Assembly (NCBI RefSeq): GCF_000764305.2
Contig: NW_025944533.1
Location: 868,001-932,000, forward strand
DNA length: 64,000 nt
Direction: 5' to 3'
DNA from: Hyalella azteca
Lineage: Eukaryota > Arthropoda > Malacostraca > Amphipoda > Hyalellidae
The position numbers and the translations under genes were made by a program. Under the pieces are notes generated by a model. That model made no database searches and was not told the DNA's origin. It worked only from the letters and a program-made list of their open reading frames with translations. How positions within the stretch are numbered: position 1 is the stretch's first letter; each line of letters opens with the position of its first letter. This document shows positions 35,686 through 47,938 of this stretch, one piece after another.

Positions 35686-35865
35686 AGATACCTTCCCAAT
35701 AATTCAACTTGCATGTATATCTTAACTATAGATGACTCCATGATATAATTTATATCTTCTTCAGATGCCTTCATAATTTTACTATTATCTTATTTATAGA
35801 TATCTTTCGTAATTTAACTATATATTTCATTTTCGTATATCTCATACAATTTAACTTTTGCACGT
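35686..35865. repeat. Degenerate AT-rich tandem repeat
   Basis: Blocks of the type GAT-(A/G)-CCTTC-TAATTTAACTAT-ATCTTATTT recur about five times at 33-45 bp spacing with heavy decay. Period and boundaries are approximate. Confidence 0.45.
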
Positions 35866-38718
35866 TAAAATGCAAGCAAAAGCAATTTTCGAAAGCTCAT
35901 TTACTGACAAGGGAAGAGTGCTGGGAAAAGATAAGAGCAATGGAGGGGAGCTGGGCCATAAAAAAATGCAATTACAAAAATTCTAGGATGCGTAATGCCA
36001 TCTCTCAGCATTATTCGGTAAATAAAATATTTTCACAGATCGTAATAATTTTGATTGCTTACATAACTTAGTAATTAGCTAACTTTAAGGCCAAATTGCT
36101 CTTGCGCCGGCCAATAATAATAATAAAATTAAAAATTAGGTGGAACTTAATATTAAAATTTAATTTCAAATGAAGCCATCAGCCTGAAATTTTAAATCTC
36201 ACTCATGAAGTCACACAATACTATAAATTGATCAAATTTTTAGAATTGAACGCCCGTACAGGTTGATACTTAGACAAATTCCTTCCGAATTTCAGCCCAA
36301 AATTTTTGTTTGCGGATTTGCTGGTTAAATTGCTGGTGTAAATTAAAAGTTACTCGCTGCTATGGTATCTTATCGGCGAAAGCGATACGAACTTTGAGCA
36401 ATTATTGTCGTGCTTTTGGGACATCAAGGGGGTTTTAAGGGAGTAACTTAGCAAGCGTTCGCTTCACTGCCAAAGTCTCGAAGCAATAACTCGGAGCCAT
36501 GACTTCTGCTCAGTGATCTTAACAGTGCGACTTCCATTTGGAAAAAGGTCCTGATAAAGCACCATTTTTACTGATAACTCTTATTTTTAGACCGATGTTG
36601 CGCAAACTTGCTTCATTGACGAATCTTGAAAGGGAAACTAAAATGTCTATGTGCTTGAAAACTTACAAATTACACTATGCTACCTAGTGCAATATCTAGG
36701 ACTCAGCTGCAAGGTTAACTAAAATTTGGGAACTCGAATGTGAAGGATAGTCTGTCTTCCATGTATTTAATGTGTATTTATTAGAATTATAATTAACGCA
36801 CATATTTGAAATGAACGAGAATATTATCAATACTGAGCCTCATTATACAATGAAGTAATTAGCATAAGATTTTTATTAAATTATCCCAAACAATTGACGG
36901 AAATATTCATCTATTTCCCTCTCAATCTGTAGACGGATTAAAAGTCGAAAAATGCCACATGTACGATACAGAAATTTCACAATTTCTTCGTCTTCACGTT
37001 ATTATCAATATTACTAAATACTGTCCGTTTCATGACATTTTTAAAAGAACAAAATAAATTATATTCAAGCTGATATTCCTGTCCTTCCATTATTTCTCGG
37101 GCAACCAGTCTCCATATTCACCTTTTGTGCGTCACGATGTTCTTCTGTCTTGGGACTTTGTTTTATGTGAGAGTGTAAAACTGGGACATCAATAATAAAG
37201 CTCTTGGAGCTTTTGGGAGCCAGTTAAATATTTATGCTGCCTTTCCTTCTTGCACGTTCCTACCATATTTATTGACGTATTCATATACGTTTTGAATACC
37301 ACACAAATCAAATCTGGCAACCAGTTGACCCTTGAATAATAATTCAATGCAAACGTTGATTTTCATTCGAGTCAACAAATTTCCAAGATTAAGATACACT
37401 ATATTTTTACTTTCAGAGGTAGCAGACAACAATTTCGGGATGCATCTCTGCAAACTATTTTTTTGCTTTCTTCAAGAAAATGAATAATAAATGGGTCATG
37501 TTCAGCAAATTTTTTTTCGAAAGTCTATGAACTTTATATGCGACTTTCCAGTTATAAGGAAAATACTCTGATTATGCACCTTAGACGCAGTGCACATTGC
37601 AGCACGTTATTTGAGCATAACCCTATTATTTTTCCCTGGCATTTTTAATTAAGCCCTTACTTTAACTCCAAATAAATACCCTGGAACAAACCGAAAAAAA
37701 TTCTGCCTGCTCCTGCAATCCAAAGACCCGAATAACTTTCACCTGAGCTCGGCCACCAAACCCATAGTTTTTTTCGTCCCGGTGAGAATTAAAGTCCCTC
37801 AATAAAACAGTGAGGGATATCTATAGAATTTATTGGTTTATTGCAAGCTCATCGCCTTCGCTGCTAAGAGTTTTTCTTAGTTTTAGAGAGTCGAAGTGAG
37901 TAATAAAATTAAACAGATAGACCACTGGCTACAGGTACAAATGGTATAAACTTTCTCGGCTTCAGTTCTGTATTGGCTATCGGTGGGACAACTTCTCGTG
38001 TATCTCTCAGATTTTACGGAATTTTTAAACCTCATTTCAGTGGTTGGGCTTCGCGGTCCTATGGGAGTTTTGGGAATATTGTGAAGAACAAAGAATTTAT
38101 TCTAACTATTTGAGCAGGCAATTTTGTTCTATTATCATTCACAAATTTCCTATACGTTATTTACGTGCAAAAAACAACTGGAATATAAGTAACTTTTTTT
38201 ATTTTAATTTTTTAAATTTTAGATTTTTTTATTTTAAAGAGTATTTCTAATGAGTTGAGGTTTCGACAAGGTTTCCAATCGCTGTGAAAACCTTGTTTTC
38301 AACTCGCGAAAACTTAGTTTATTTCTTGAAAATATAGTTTTTTCTTTATATATCAAATATACAGCACGTATCAGATTAATTTATGAAGAAAAAAAATCCA
38401 ATATTGTGAGTAACAATAAATACAAAATAACTATGGAAGATGTTAATACAACTTCTCGCAGGAATTACTTTAACGATTTTTCGAAAAATCAATTAATCTT
38501 CAATTTATCCTGAAAATTTTGGTAGTCGATGTAATTTTGTAATAGTTGAGAACGGTCTATGCATTTCAAACCCGTTTTAAAGAAAACTGCCTTCGTTCAT
38601 AGAAAGTGCTTATTTCAGTAATTACTGAATTTTTTCAACTCCAATGATTTTCCATTAACATTAATAATAATATGCGTTTAAAATTTACTTTTTAAACACA
38701 TCACTCCTAAAGAATTCA
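35866..38718. other. No gene recognised
   Basis: AT-rich. A GC-richer patch lies at 36400-36560, and a 73-codon minus frame (37232-37453) has a plausible but unrecognised product. An imperfect inverted repeat at 38252-38305 (GAGTTG...ACAAGGTTT against AAAACCTTGT...CAACTC) could form a hairpin. Confidence 0.4.
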
Positions 38719-39115
38719 GTGTCTCCGATGTTACACATGTACAATGAATTTCTAAGTTTATTTTCAATCATTGAAAAAAAATCATTTATAATTTTTTTAT
38801 TTAAAAAAGTTAAATTGCAAAATTTTTTATTCTGTCAATTGATTCATGCATTGTCTCCGACTTTACGCAAGTGTGCAAAATTTCAGATCGATTGGATAGG
38901 TAGAAGTATGTTAAATATCGATTGTAAAATTTGTAGCAGACAAAATTATTGTTTCCATTTTTTCAATATTAATTTTTTAATTCTTAAAGTTATCTTTTCT
39001 GTCAATTGATTCACGCATTGTGTCAAACTTTACGCAAGTGTGCAAAATTTCAGATCGATTAGAAAGGTAGAAGTGTATTAAATATCGATTATAAGATTTG
39101 TAGCAAACAAACAAC
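38719..39115. repeat. 167-bp direct duplication with an older third copy
   Basis: TCTGTCAATTGATTCA(T/C)GCA through ATTTGTAGCA(G/A)ACAA occurs at about 38831-38943 and 38998-39111, offset 167 bp. It includes the shared word GTGCAAAATTTCAGATCGAT. The stretch from 38719 (TGTCTCCGATGTTACACATG) looks like a more decayed copy. The 96-codon frame 38719-39009 is a by-product. Confidence 0.8.
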
Positions 39116-39700
39116 CAGAAGTGAAGTTAAAGAGAAGTGTTTTAAAATTCAAGCCTGAAACAGCTCTTTCATTTTAATGTCGCTGAAAATAACCAAAATC
39201 CATAAATGGAATTTCGAAATTGAGTTACTAATTTCTAAAATGTCAGAAAAATTACCTTACCACAAGTACTATTTCTATGGCCACATCGTAAAAATAAAAT
39301 TACATGTTCAAGCGGCAAATTACACATTTTTAGCTTATTTTCTACAATTTTTAATTATTATTATACCGCATATAGTGAGCAGACACTAGCATATAGGGCG
39401 CAGCTGAGTTTGTACTCTCATAAAAACGACTGGGACATATTGTCCAAATGATGTGCGTGCTGCATATCATGCGCCTTTTTGCTAAGCTGAACCGTGTTAG
39501 GATGAACAACACACGGACAAAAAGTACATCACTATTTAGACACAGTCTCGCTTATTTATTTGAGAGTAGAGTGTGTTCCGAAGACGGCAGGGTTTTGTAG
39601 TGTAGCTGTTGTCGCTTAAAATATTCATTAGATGGAAGCAGTTTCGCTGCGCACTTTACTGCCACATCAAAGCAAGCTGTGTCTCCCTCTATACGCCTCG
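39116..39700. other. No gene recognised
   Basis: AT-rich, then mixed composition leading into the CTG/TTG tract. Confidence 0.5.
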
Positions 39701-40345
39701 ATCTCGTGCTGCTGTTGCTGTTGTTGTCTTGCTGTTGCGGTTGTTGCTGCTGTTGTCTTGCTGCTGCTGTTGTTGCTGCTGTTGTCTTGCTGCTGTTGTT
39801 GCTGTCGTGCTGCCGCTGTTGCTGTTGTCTTGCTGCTGCTGTTGTCTTGCGGCTGCTGTTGTATTGTTGCTCCTGTTGTTTTGCTGCTGCTGAATTGTCT
39901 TGCTGTTGCTGTTATCTTGCTGTTACTGTTGTCTTGCTGCTGCTGTTGTCTTGCTGCTGCTGCTGCTTGCTGTTGCTGCTCATGCTGCTGCTGCTGTTAG
40001 GCTGCTGCTGTTAGGCTGCTGCTGGTGTCGAACTGTAGCTGCTCATGCTGCTTATGCTGTTGGTGGTGTAGTTTTGGTGCTGATGATGGTTTTGCTGTTG
40101 CTCTTACCGTTGCCCATGGTATTTTTCATGCTACTGATACTGCTCATGCATGCTGCTAGTGGTGTTAGTTCTCGTGTTCAGGCACTTTTTGTTACTGCTA
40201 TTGATATTTGTCGTTATTATTGTTGTTTTCAGCTGCTGCATCTGATGTTGGTCGTATATCATTAGCTATTGTTGTGGTGTATTTGCACCTACTGATGCTG
40301 TTACCGTTGTTAATGCTGGCTGGGTTGTTGCTGCAGTATGAGCTG
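39701..40345. repeat. Compound CTG/TTG trinucleotide tract
   Basis: Dense CTG and TTG triplets at 39706-40030, broken by recurrent TCTTG so that a unit near CTGTTGTCTTGCTG repeats, and a decayed tail to about 40345. Read on the plus strand, several leucine/cysteine-rich frames are open (94-122 codons), as expected of any CTG tract. On the minus strand the CAG/CAA reading is broken by frame changes and by a stop at about 39913, so it is not a polyglutamine exon as it stands. Confidence 0.92.
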
Positions 40346-40755
40346 CTGTTTATTGCGGATATTCCTGCAATTATCTTATTGTTGATGTTCCTATAATCTC
40401 AATTATTCGTATTACCTCACGTCGGATGATCTTTGTTTTTGATTATCCTGACCGCGACTGTTTTCACGGTTTAAAAGAAGCATTCGAGTTCGTAAATAAA
40501 TTTGTTTCTAAAGCGACAGTATTAGGGCATCGATAATTGGATAAGTCCAGTACCCAAACACCTTTGTTTATTATTCGTGTTTGTGATGTTTATAAAGTAC
40601 ATACTTTACGAAATAAGATAAACATAAGAAATATTGTCACGTTATAGCTACTTGATTACGTTACTTGTCATAATTACGACCATTGTAGATAAATAAGCGG
40701 TGAATATAAATAAACAAATAGATAATTATCTGACCAACGAACAAGTTACGTGCGA
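40346..40755. other. No gene recognised
   Basis: AT-rich spacer between the trinucleotide tract and the hairpin series. Confidence 0.5.
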
Positions 40756-40893
40756 AATTCATCATCTTGTATGATGAATTAGCCATGCGTAAGATCATTC
40801 GTCATCTTGTATTATGACCAAATCATGTAAAATTAATCATTATCTTGTATAATGACGTAATCGTGTCACATCATTCATCATCTTGTATGAAGA
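40756..40893. repeat. Tandem hairpins with conserved CTTGT loop, 4 copies
   Basis: The loop CTTGT occurs at 40766, 40806, 40844 and 40882 (spacing 40, 38, 38). Copy 1 has 10-bp perfect arms, AATTCATCAT and ATGATGAATT. Copy 3 has TCATTAT and ATAATGA, where the change in one arm is matched by the change in the other. Copies 2 and 4 keep shorter or imperfect stems. The inter-hairpin spacers are diverged. Confidence 0.75.
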
Positions 40894-43800
40894 CTTATGG
40901 CTTCTCATCACATCTCTCAAATATGGTAATAAATCAAATAATTAGAACGCGTTGACTGCATTGAAGGCCGTAGCAATAGACGTGTGATGGTCGTTCAGTG
41001 TTATACTCAGTGTTATGCTAGGTCATTAATCAGCGAGTCTACACTTGATGCCGCACTAAAACTGATAACATATTCAATTTCCAGCCAAGTTATTGACGAT
41101 AACGACATCAAATGACCCTTGTAAATGCTCGCTACTGAGAACTCGGTGATTTGACAGTATTTTTTTCAAATTTGAGCTACGAAACAACCTATTTAGTTGC
41201 GCAGTTGGGTATTGTTTAGAAATAGTCGTTTCGTAATTGGGACATACATGAATTGTAATCCAAGTTTTCTTGGTTGTTCAGGTGAAAGTCTCAAACGGAA
41301 GAGATCCAGACTTAACATTCATCTTCTCTCGAGTATTTTTCATCATTACTTTTACGTAATTTTTATATCTCATTAAAATAAATTTTTGTCATTGAATTAT
41401 AAAATATCGGAAAGAAACCTAACAACTCAATGATTGATACTATTATTACTCCCTTGTCTGCTATGAGATACGACACGTTCGTCCATTATAGTTAGTATTT
41501 AGATGAAATTGAATTGAGAATAACATAAAAAACGGGTTATGAAAACCAAAAGCATAACAAATATTTTGTTACATCGCTGACTTTTCTAAAACCAACGCCA
41601 TAAATGAAAATTACATTTAGCGAACGTAATTGTGTCCAGAGACGCCATTTTACGCAGCAGCGTCTGGTCTCATTACGCTCGAAGACGTCACCGCTCATAC
41701 CTATATACGCACCCTGCTATCAATGGCACCCTCCAGGCAAGGCAAAAATTGAGGCTCGGACTCGAAGAACTTGCCTAATTTCACCAGACGATTGGTGCTG
41801 TGGGATCTTAAGCTAAAAATTGTGTACGCAAAATTCACTGAGGATCTTGAAAATTGTCGAGATTACATGCAAGTCGTATTCCAAAAATCATATTTTCAAG
41901 GAACCCAAACAATAAATGGTTTTCATACGTACCAGAAAAATTATAATTAATAATAAGTTTTCATAATAGATAATGATTCATTATATACCGAGGAACTAAT
42001 TTTTAACCTTTATTGCATCGATATATGCAATATCTGAAAGGAAAACCTTTTACCAGCGAATTACGAACAAAAAAATCCCCAAGATTTTCTTAAATGGTAC
42101 TAACATTAAAAAATTTTGATTATATCTGTAATATATCATGTGAATTGTTGAGATTGATTAATTGATTATGTAGAATTCTGGTGTTTTATCAAACTTCGTG
42201 ATAAGTGCACGATTTTCTAAGGCTTGTTTAACATAATTGACTACCGTGATGACTTTCAAAAAATCAAGTAATCACGAAAAGTTCGACAATGCCTCGAGCA
42301 AGATCGCGATCGCCAGACGCTGCGTGCCTCGCACAGACACAGACGGCTATAATGGTTAGGTTCTGAAGGTTAGTCAAAGGGGGCAAGGTAATGGTAGGAT
42401 GGTAATGGTAGGAAGGTAATGAAGGGAATATAATGATGGGAAGCTAATGCAAGTTACTATTTCACAATTACAGCCCTTCCGCCTGGTGTCGTAAAAAGTA
42501 TCCGTCGGGAAGTACACATTTTAGCGTTGGTCGACCTATACGGACATGCAGCAAGGGGATGATGGTCCTAAATTGCGAGCTGTTCTCGTAAATTATAGTA
42601 ATTGTTGAGTGGTTGAAGTAATTATACGGCAGCCTGGCAATAAAACAATCCTGATTAGAGACTCCCGAACACATGCCCGAAATATTAAACGCTGGCAACC
42701 GCTTCAATTGAGTTTGAAACTTTTCAAAACCTAAAAGGTTTCAAGTCATGAACCTCGAATTTCCGAGGATTTGTGGGCATGAAAGTTAGGGAACTCGAAG
42801 AAAGATGTTTTAAAATCCAATGGTTTTGCAGAGAATTGTTCATTTACTTAATGTTCAGAATAGTTTTGATGATTTATTTCCCCTTAAAATAATTAACACG
42901 GCTATGAAAACTTGAATTTGTTGTACTTGTAGTGTTCTCGTATTTTTAAATTTCAACAAAAATTTATAGCAATTCGATAACATTTTTCAGTGAATTTTGT
43001 GTTGCCGATATTTAATTCAAGAAATTGTTCGGGATAATAACTTTTAGTATATGTTAAATAACCTTTTTCGACAGCACAGATTTGCGTTTTGTTGGCAATC
43101 TAAACTTTTGTTGTTCGCTTTTCTATCTTCCAAATAACTTATCAAAAATTTTTGACTGGCATTATAATTTTTGCTTTAGAGACATCACGTGTATTCCGAT
43201 TTATTCATGACTCAAAATATTCATTTACACAAATCATGCTCTCAAATTTATTTTCGTGAACATTCAATAAGTCTATGAATGAACGATTAATAGGGAAAAA
43301 TTTTTGAGAGAAAATTGTGATAGATGGAGACGTTAATTAAAATCTTTGGCTTGCTCTCGAGAAATTTTTCGATTTTTTATCAAGTGCAAAGAACTACTTA
43401 TATTAGCTTCCCAAACTAAACAAGAAAAATACAAGGGATTTTCGTCGCAATTTGCAGAGTAAGATTAAAAATGCTCGAGAAGCCCCAGAATTGGGCGTCG
43501 TAAAGTCTCATCTGCAAATGGATTCTAAAAGCAACTTTTGCAATTGAATCTGGCGTGTATTGTTAGTGATGAAAGGAAGCTCCGTCATTTCGTCTATGAT
43601 CGTCGACGGTCGGGCAGTAAGCGCGTCACTAAAACTGCTCGAGAGTCGCCGCCAGCCCATGTACGGTCTGACAAATACTTTGTAAATACGTGAAAAATGG
43701 GAAATAAATATGAGTTTCACAGACGAATATGAGACGGTTCTGAGAAGTAAAAAGTTCATAACGAAATTAAATTCATCTTGAAAAGTCCAACTTATCAGAA

Positions 43801-44404
43801 CGAAAATTGAGCTGTGGACGAAGACGCACGTACGAAGAGCTCAAGATATAAAGCAGGTCTGATAAAAATGTCATGTTCATAAGATCTATCAAGATATACG
43901 TGCAGAAAATAACGTAATGAAGCGATGTCACAATAAAGGAATCGCAAAACAAAAAATAATTATATTGGGTAGAATTTAAATTGTTATTGTATGACAACTG
44001 TCTTTGTCATTGTGTGAAATGGTTATTTTATTATCAACAAAAGTATTCCTTTTCTATCGTCTACAATCCTTAAATGTACATGAATAAATAATCTTATATT
44101 GTAAAAAAAATAAAAAAAATGTTACCGTTAATTTACATTATTTTCTGGTAGGCCATAATTTCCCAGCCTCTGGGTAACTATGTTAACATGTCATATGTGT
44201 CCCTGACCCTCAAACAGTCTTTGAAAATTATAACTGAATTCAATGTCGCTTTTTTGTATGGATACAGTTCTATTTTTACGGTGAAGGTAAACATACCAAG
44301 CAGATCCATAAACGTTACATCGAAGAGCATGTTTGTTTAAGCCGGAAATATGACACCATGTAAACCTTCAAATTGGGACTTCAGGTTCTCAACTGTAAGG
44401 GGAC
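40894..44404. other. No gene recognised; several weak frames
   Basis: AT-rich with GC-richer patches at 41620-41820, 42290-42700 and 43440-43700. Frames in these patches (41604-41816 plus, 42468-42707 minus, 43508-43759 minus) have unrecognised products. A purine-rich GGTAATGGTAGGA microsatellite lies at about 42387-42442. Confidence 0.35.
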
Positions 44405-44430
44405 TGAGTCAGTATTGTTATACTGACTCA
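44405..44430. other. 11-bp perfect hairpin with AP-1-type words
   Basis: TGAGTCAGTAT, loop TGTT, ATACTGACTCA. Each arm carries TGAGTCA or TGACTCA, the AP-1/bZIP consensus. This is either a regulatory dyad or a chance palindrome. Confidence 0.6.
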
Positions 44431-44627
44431 TAAATACCTTTGTACAGCATTGTTGGAAACACCCACAGGTCGCTTAACCAACACTGGCACCGAAGTGATC
44501 AGTTAGCATTGGTTGACATTACCGTCTATAAACTTTTGTAATGTCAACTCGATTTACCTCAACAGTGACATGCCATTTACTAACAACATTAATTCATAAA
44601 TACTCATAACTTTGGCTTGAACTGGCG

Positions 44628-44858
44628 ATGGAATTCGATACAGAAGAGAAGACATTATTTATATGGTTTTGCACCACAATGCAGCTGATGTCAACTCATT
44701 TAACCACAAGTTACAATATCGTTGATATATATTATGTGTTGTTAGGATTAGGATACTCCGGTATTTTTAATGCGTCAGGCATCAATCTAGTCTCAGGAAG
44801 TCGGACCGAGAAAAAACTTGATACGAGTTTTCGTTTCTTTATCTTCGTCAACCGTTGA
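44628..44858 (+). CDS. Hypothetical small ORF, 76 codons
   Basis: The ATG has a strong context (G at -3, G at +4). The product begins MEFDTEEKTLFIWFCTTMQL, includes a moderately hydrophobic YYVLLGLGYSGIF around residues 35-47, and ends KKLDTSFRFFIFVNR. A minus frame (44732-44914) overlaps the end. The hairpin at 44405 lies about 200 bases upstream. I recognise no family, and the call rests on start context only. Confidence 0.25.
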   Translation: MEFDTEEKTLFIWFCTTMQLMSTHLTTSYNIVDIYYVLLGLGYSGIFNASGINLVSGSRTEKKLDTSFRFFIFVNR

Positions 44859-45314
44859 ACATTTTTGTAGCCAAAAATGCAGAGCGTCGAACACACGGCT
44901 AAGGCTTGTCGCAACGATTACCCATATTATACAAATATTTTAGGTTGAAGTTTAAGTTTAGGCTTCCAACTATTTATATTGAATATATTCAAGATATCGG
45001 AACTGAAAGGAGAATCGCGTAGTTAATAAACCCAATGATAAAGGAATTAAGAGAGCGTAAGTCGACAGTTATTACGGAAATGTTACCCGGTAATTATACA
45101 GGTGCACTGAACTAGTGGGTATTAACTGTTATTGTCCCTATATGCTCTATATTACCGGCCAAAATATGTATTTGCTGATATGAATTAATGTGAATACGAA
45201 GCAAATCTTTCACTTCAAATAATTTGATGACACACATTTGATTTTTCTTTAAAAGCTAAAACTGCGAACTAACTTGCAAAACAATGATATTCACTTACGC
45301 ACACTGATTATTTT
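44859..45314. other. No gene recognised
   Basis: AT-rich sequence, with decayed units of the next array from about 45240. Confidence 0.5.
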
Positions 45315-45695
45315 GCACTAGAATAGCTATTAATTGGAAACTAATCACTTTTACAATAGAATTATTCATAATTAGAAACTAATTATTTTTGTACCAGTAT
45401 AAATTATAATTAGAAACTAATTCTCATTGCCCCCGAATAAACAATAATTTGAAACTAATTATTCTTGCACTTGAATATTTAATAATTATAAACTAATTAT
45501 TTTGCATTTGAATAATAACTAATTAGAAACTAATTTTTTTTGCTCTGGAATAATTAATAAGTATAAAACTAATTCTTTCTGCACTAGAATCATCAATGAT
45601 TAAATTAATTCTTTTTGCACTAGAATAATTAATAATTAGAAACTAATTCTATTAGCACTATAATAATTAATATGTAGAACCCAATTATTTTGCAC
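45315..45695. repeat. AT-rich ~38-bp tandem repeat, about 10 copies
   Basis: The unit resembles GCACTAGAATAATTAATAAT followed by TAGAAACTAATTCTTTTT. Unit starts at 45315, 45391, 45429, 45467, 45504, 45542, 45581, 45617, 45655 and 45692 mark the array (one more between the first two). Spacing is 36-39 bp. Copies are diverged, with AAACTAATT the best-kept word. Confidence 0.9.
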
Positions 45696-46479
45696 AAAAG
45701 AACAATTTATAGTTTTTTATAATAATATTTAATTAGTTATAATATTTATAATATTGAATTATATTTTTTATAATAATATTTAAATTATAATAATTCATTA
45801 ATTTTTTAATTAATAATGATGTAGTTCAAGCTCACGAATATGCTTATAAAATATACTAGATGCAATATCAAATTCTTTTTGAGATTTTCTATCATAATTT
45901 TTCAAAGGTTTCCAGTTGAGTCACTTGAGAGAATGGAAAAAGGATCCAGGCAATAAATGAACATTTTAAAAGATACATTTTTTATTAATGATTTTTGAAT
46001 CTACTTAGACTATTGACTGGAATCAAAATATGTTATATGAGATGATACATTACCAACAAATTTCTAATGATGTATTATTGTTTACAATTTTGTGATTTGT
46101 GTTGTTATTTATATTCAAAATAATTAATTTAGTTTGTTTAGTATATACGGTCATGCACTGACAATTTCTATGTTATTGTGAATTGGGGATGAAATTGTAT
46201 AGTAAATTTATTATATATCTAAACTGCGCCACGTAAACATTTCAAGGAGTTTTAACGACTGTAAAAAATATATTTCTATGAAAATAAGCTTTTTTTATTA
46301 ATAAATAAATAATTTAAATCATAATATAAAGGGGATAGCTGGGCTGCTAATAATTTAGGAATTGCCCGAGTTCTTTTTCAGTTATTTTATAATCATGAAG
46401 TAACGATAATTTCATAAGGTAGCAATAATGTTCGATGGAACTTCACTTGAATACAATGAACTTAAGAATTCTTTTAAAA
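45696..46479. other. Very AT-rich, no gene
   Basis: Includes two copies of TTTTTTATAATAATATTTAA (about 45714 and 45768) and local A/T palindromes at 45715-45830. Confidence 0.6.
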
Positions 46480-46975
46480 ATTAATATGATTTCCACATTT
46501 TATTTTACTTCTATATTATTGATACTTTTATAATTTGTGTTGAAGACTATCTTCCCACGCAGGTACTACTCGCGGTGACGCTATTTTGAGTCCCAGTGCG
46601 ACAGTAAAAATCCTCGTTATTTACATCAATAAGTAAACTTGAGATTTAAAAATTAATATGGTTTCTATATTACGTTTCATAATTTGTCTGAAATTCCTGT
46701 CGTCTTCCACAGCTTCGGGTCGCGTTGATGTTATTCATAGCTCCAATACGATGATAAAATAATCATCATTATCGCCATAAATAAAATAAGCTTTAGTTTT
46801 GAAAATTTAATATGCTTTAATTAGGTTTTTTAAATATTTTGTATTAAATTTCTGTCGCCCATCGCAGGTTCGGCTCGCGGTGTGGCCATTTTGTGTACCG
46901 ACGCGCTTCTCCGCCGCTCCTCGATCTTGCACCGGCTCCAAGAGAAGATTTTACCATCAGGAAAACTTTACATTA
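46480..46975 (+). repeat. Three diverged copies of an acceptor-bearing module
   Basis: Three modules of about 140-160 bp share an AT-rich left half (AAATTAATATG, then TTTCTATATT) and a right half with a splice-acceptor-like end followed by GC-richer sequence: CTTCCCACGCAG (ends 46561), GTCTTCCACAGC (about 46712) and GTCGCCCATCGCAG (46868). In the same reading phase after the AG the copies give TTRGDAILSPSATVK, SGRVDVIHSSNTMIK and SARGVAILCTDALLRR. The third stays open through LQEKILPSGKL into 47088. It could be a duplicated exon with two decayed copies or a plain tandem duplication. Confidence 0.45.
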
Positions 46976-47788
46976 ACAGTCACTTCATTCCTCACATTTT
47001 CATCGCGTTTTTAATGATTTCTTTCATTTGCAATTACAATATCATTCAGGGATTTCAATTGATTTTTTATCGTAGGACACATCATTGAGCTGCACAGGTA
47101 TAGGAATTCACAAAGATTCTAATCATTTGCTTTACGATACATAGCAAGTTTTCGATTTTTATAATTCAAGAAAATAATTTTGCTTAATTTCTTTATACTT
47201 CTGACGAAAATACTTATTCATTTCACATGTTTCGGATGGCACAAGGGATGTTCAATTCCTTATCACGACCTTTCCGCTCCTCAAACATTATAATCAACGC
47301 TGCAAAATTGAAAAAATATATCGTATAGGAGTGAAATTCTGTTAACTTTCGGCAAATTATATATTTCTTTATGCTTGAAAATTAGAAATGAGTTAGTTAC
47401 ATCTGTTGGTAATAATTATTCACGTTACAACTTATTTAAATGTGCTCTGATCTTCGTCTTAATCAACTTATTTTTAATCTCAAGTTTCGGCCAAATTTCT
47501 AACTGGAATGTTCCTACGTCAAATTTCGTGCACAATGTTGACCCTTCAAACGTTGGCAACAGTTTCATTTATTAATTAAAGTTTTAATTGGTTACTCATA
47601 TATCATTCCGGCGAATTCTGGACTGTTTTTATACCAGCAGAAAAGCTCATGAAATAGACCAAATCCTTCTTTACGCTAGTGTTATAAATTGGTTAAGGTT
47701 AGGGGGCTAGTGTTATAAATTAATTTTCATGTCATTAATTATTTATGGAATACTTTCACTTTTCTTATAATATTCAGTGCGTTCAAAT
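46976..47788. other. No gene recognised
   Basis: AT-rich. GCTAGTGTTATAAATT occurs twice (about 47676 and 47709) around a short GGTTAAGGTTAGGGGG. Confidence 0.45.
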
Positions 47789-47938
47789 AATTAGAAAACA
47801 CAAGAAGTTCTGTAAATGCCTTTCCGTGCTTGTTCACTGAAGGATGCGCGAGAACTGTGGAAACAATTAGAAAACAAAAGAAGTTCTGTAAATGTCTGGC
47901 CGGGCTTGTTCACTGAAAGATGCGCGAGAACTGTGGAG
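47789..47938. repeat. 76-bp tandem duplication, 2 copies
   Basis: AATTAGAAAACA(C/A)AAGAAGTT starts at 47789 and 47865. The copies differ at only a few positions (for example CCTTTCCGT against TCTGGCCGG). The 76-codon frame 47816-48046 crosses it and shifts register between copies. Confidence 0.95.

Noticed and set aside
39609..40396. Leucine/cysteine-rich frames, or a polyglutamine exon on the minus strand
   Set aside because: A CTG/TTG tract is open by nature. The CAG reading on the minus strand changes phase repeatedly and meets a stop near 39913.
43508..43759. Reverse-transcriptase C-terminal motif (RIYKVFVRPYMGW resembles LYKxLVRPxLEY)
   Set aside because: The residues expected next (YA..W.P) are missing, no RT core motif is nearby, and the match is short enough for chance.
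47690..47712. Interstitial telomere repeat (GGTTAAGGTTAGG)
   Set aside because: Too short and irregular for a TTAGG array.
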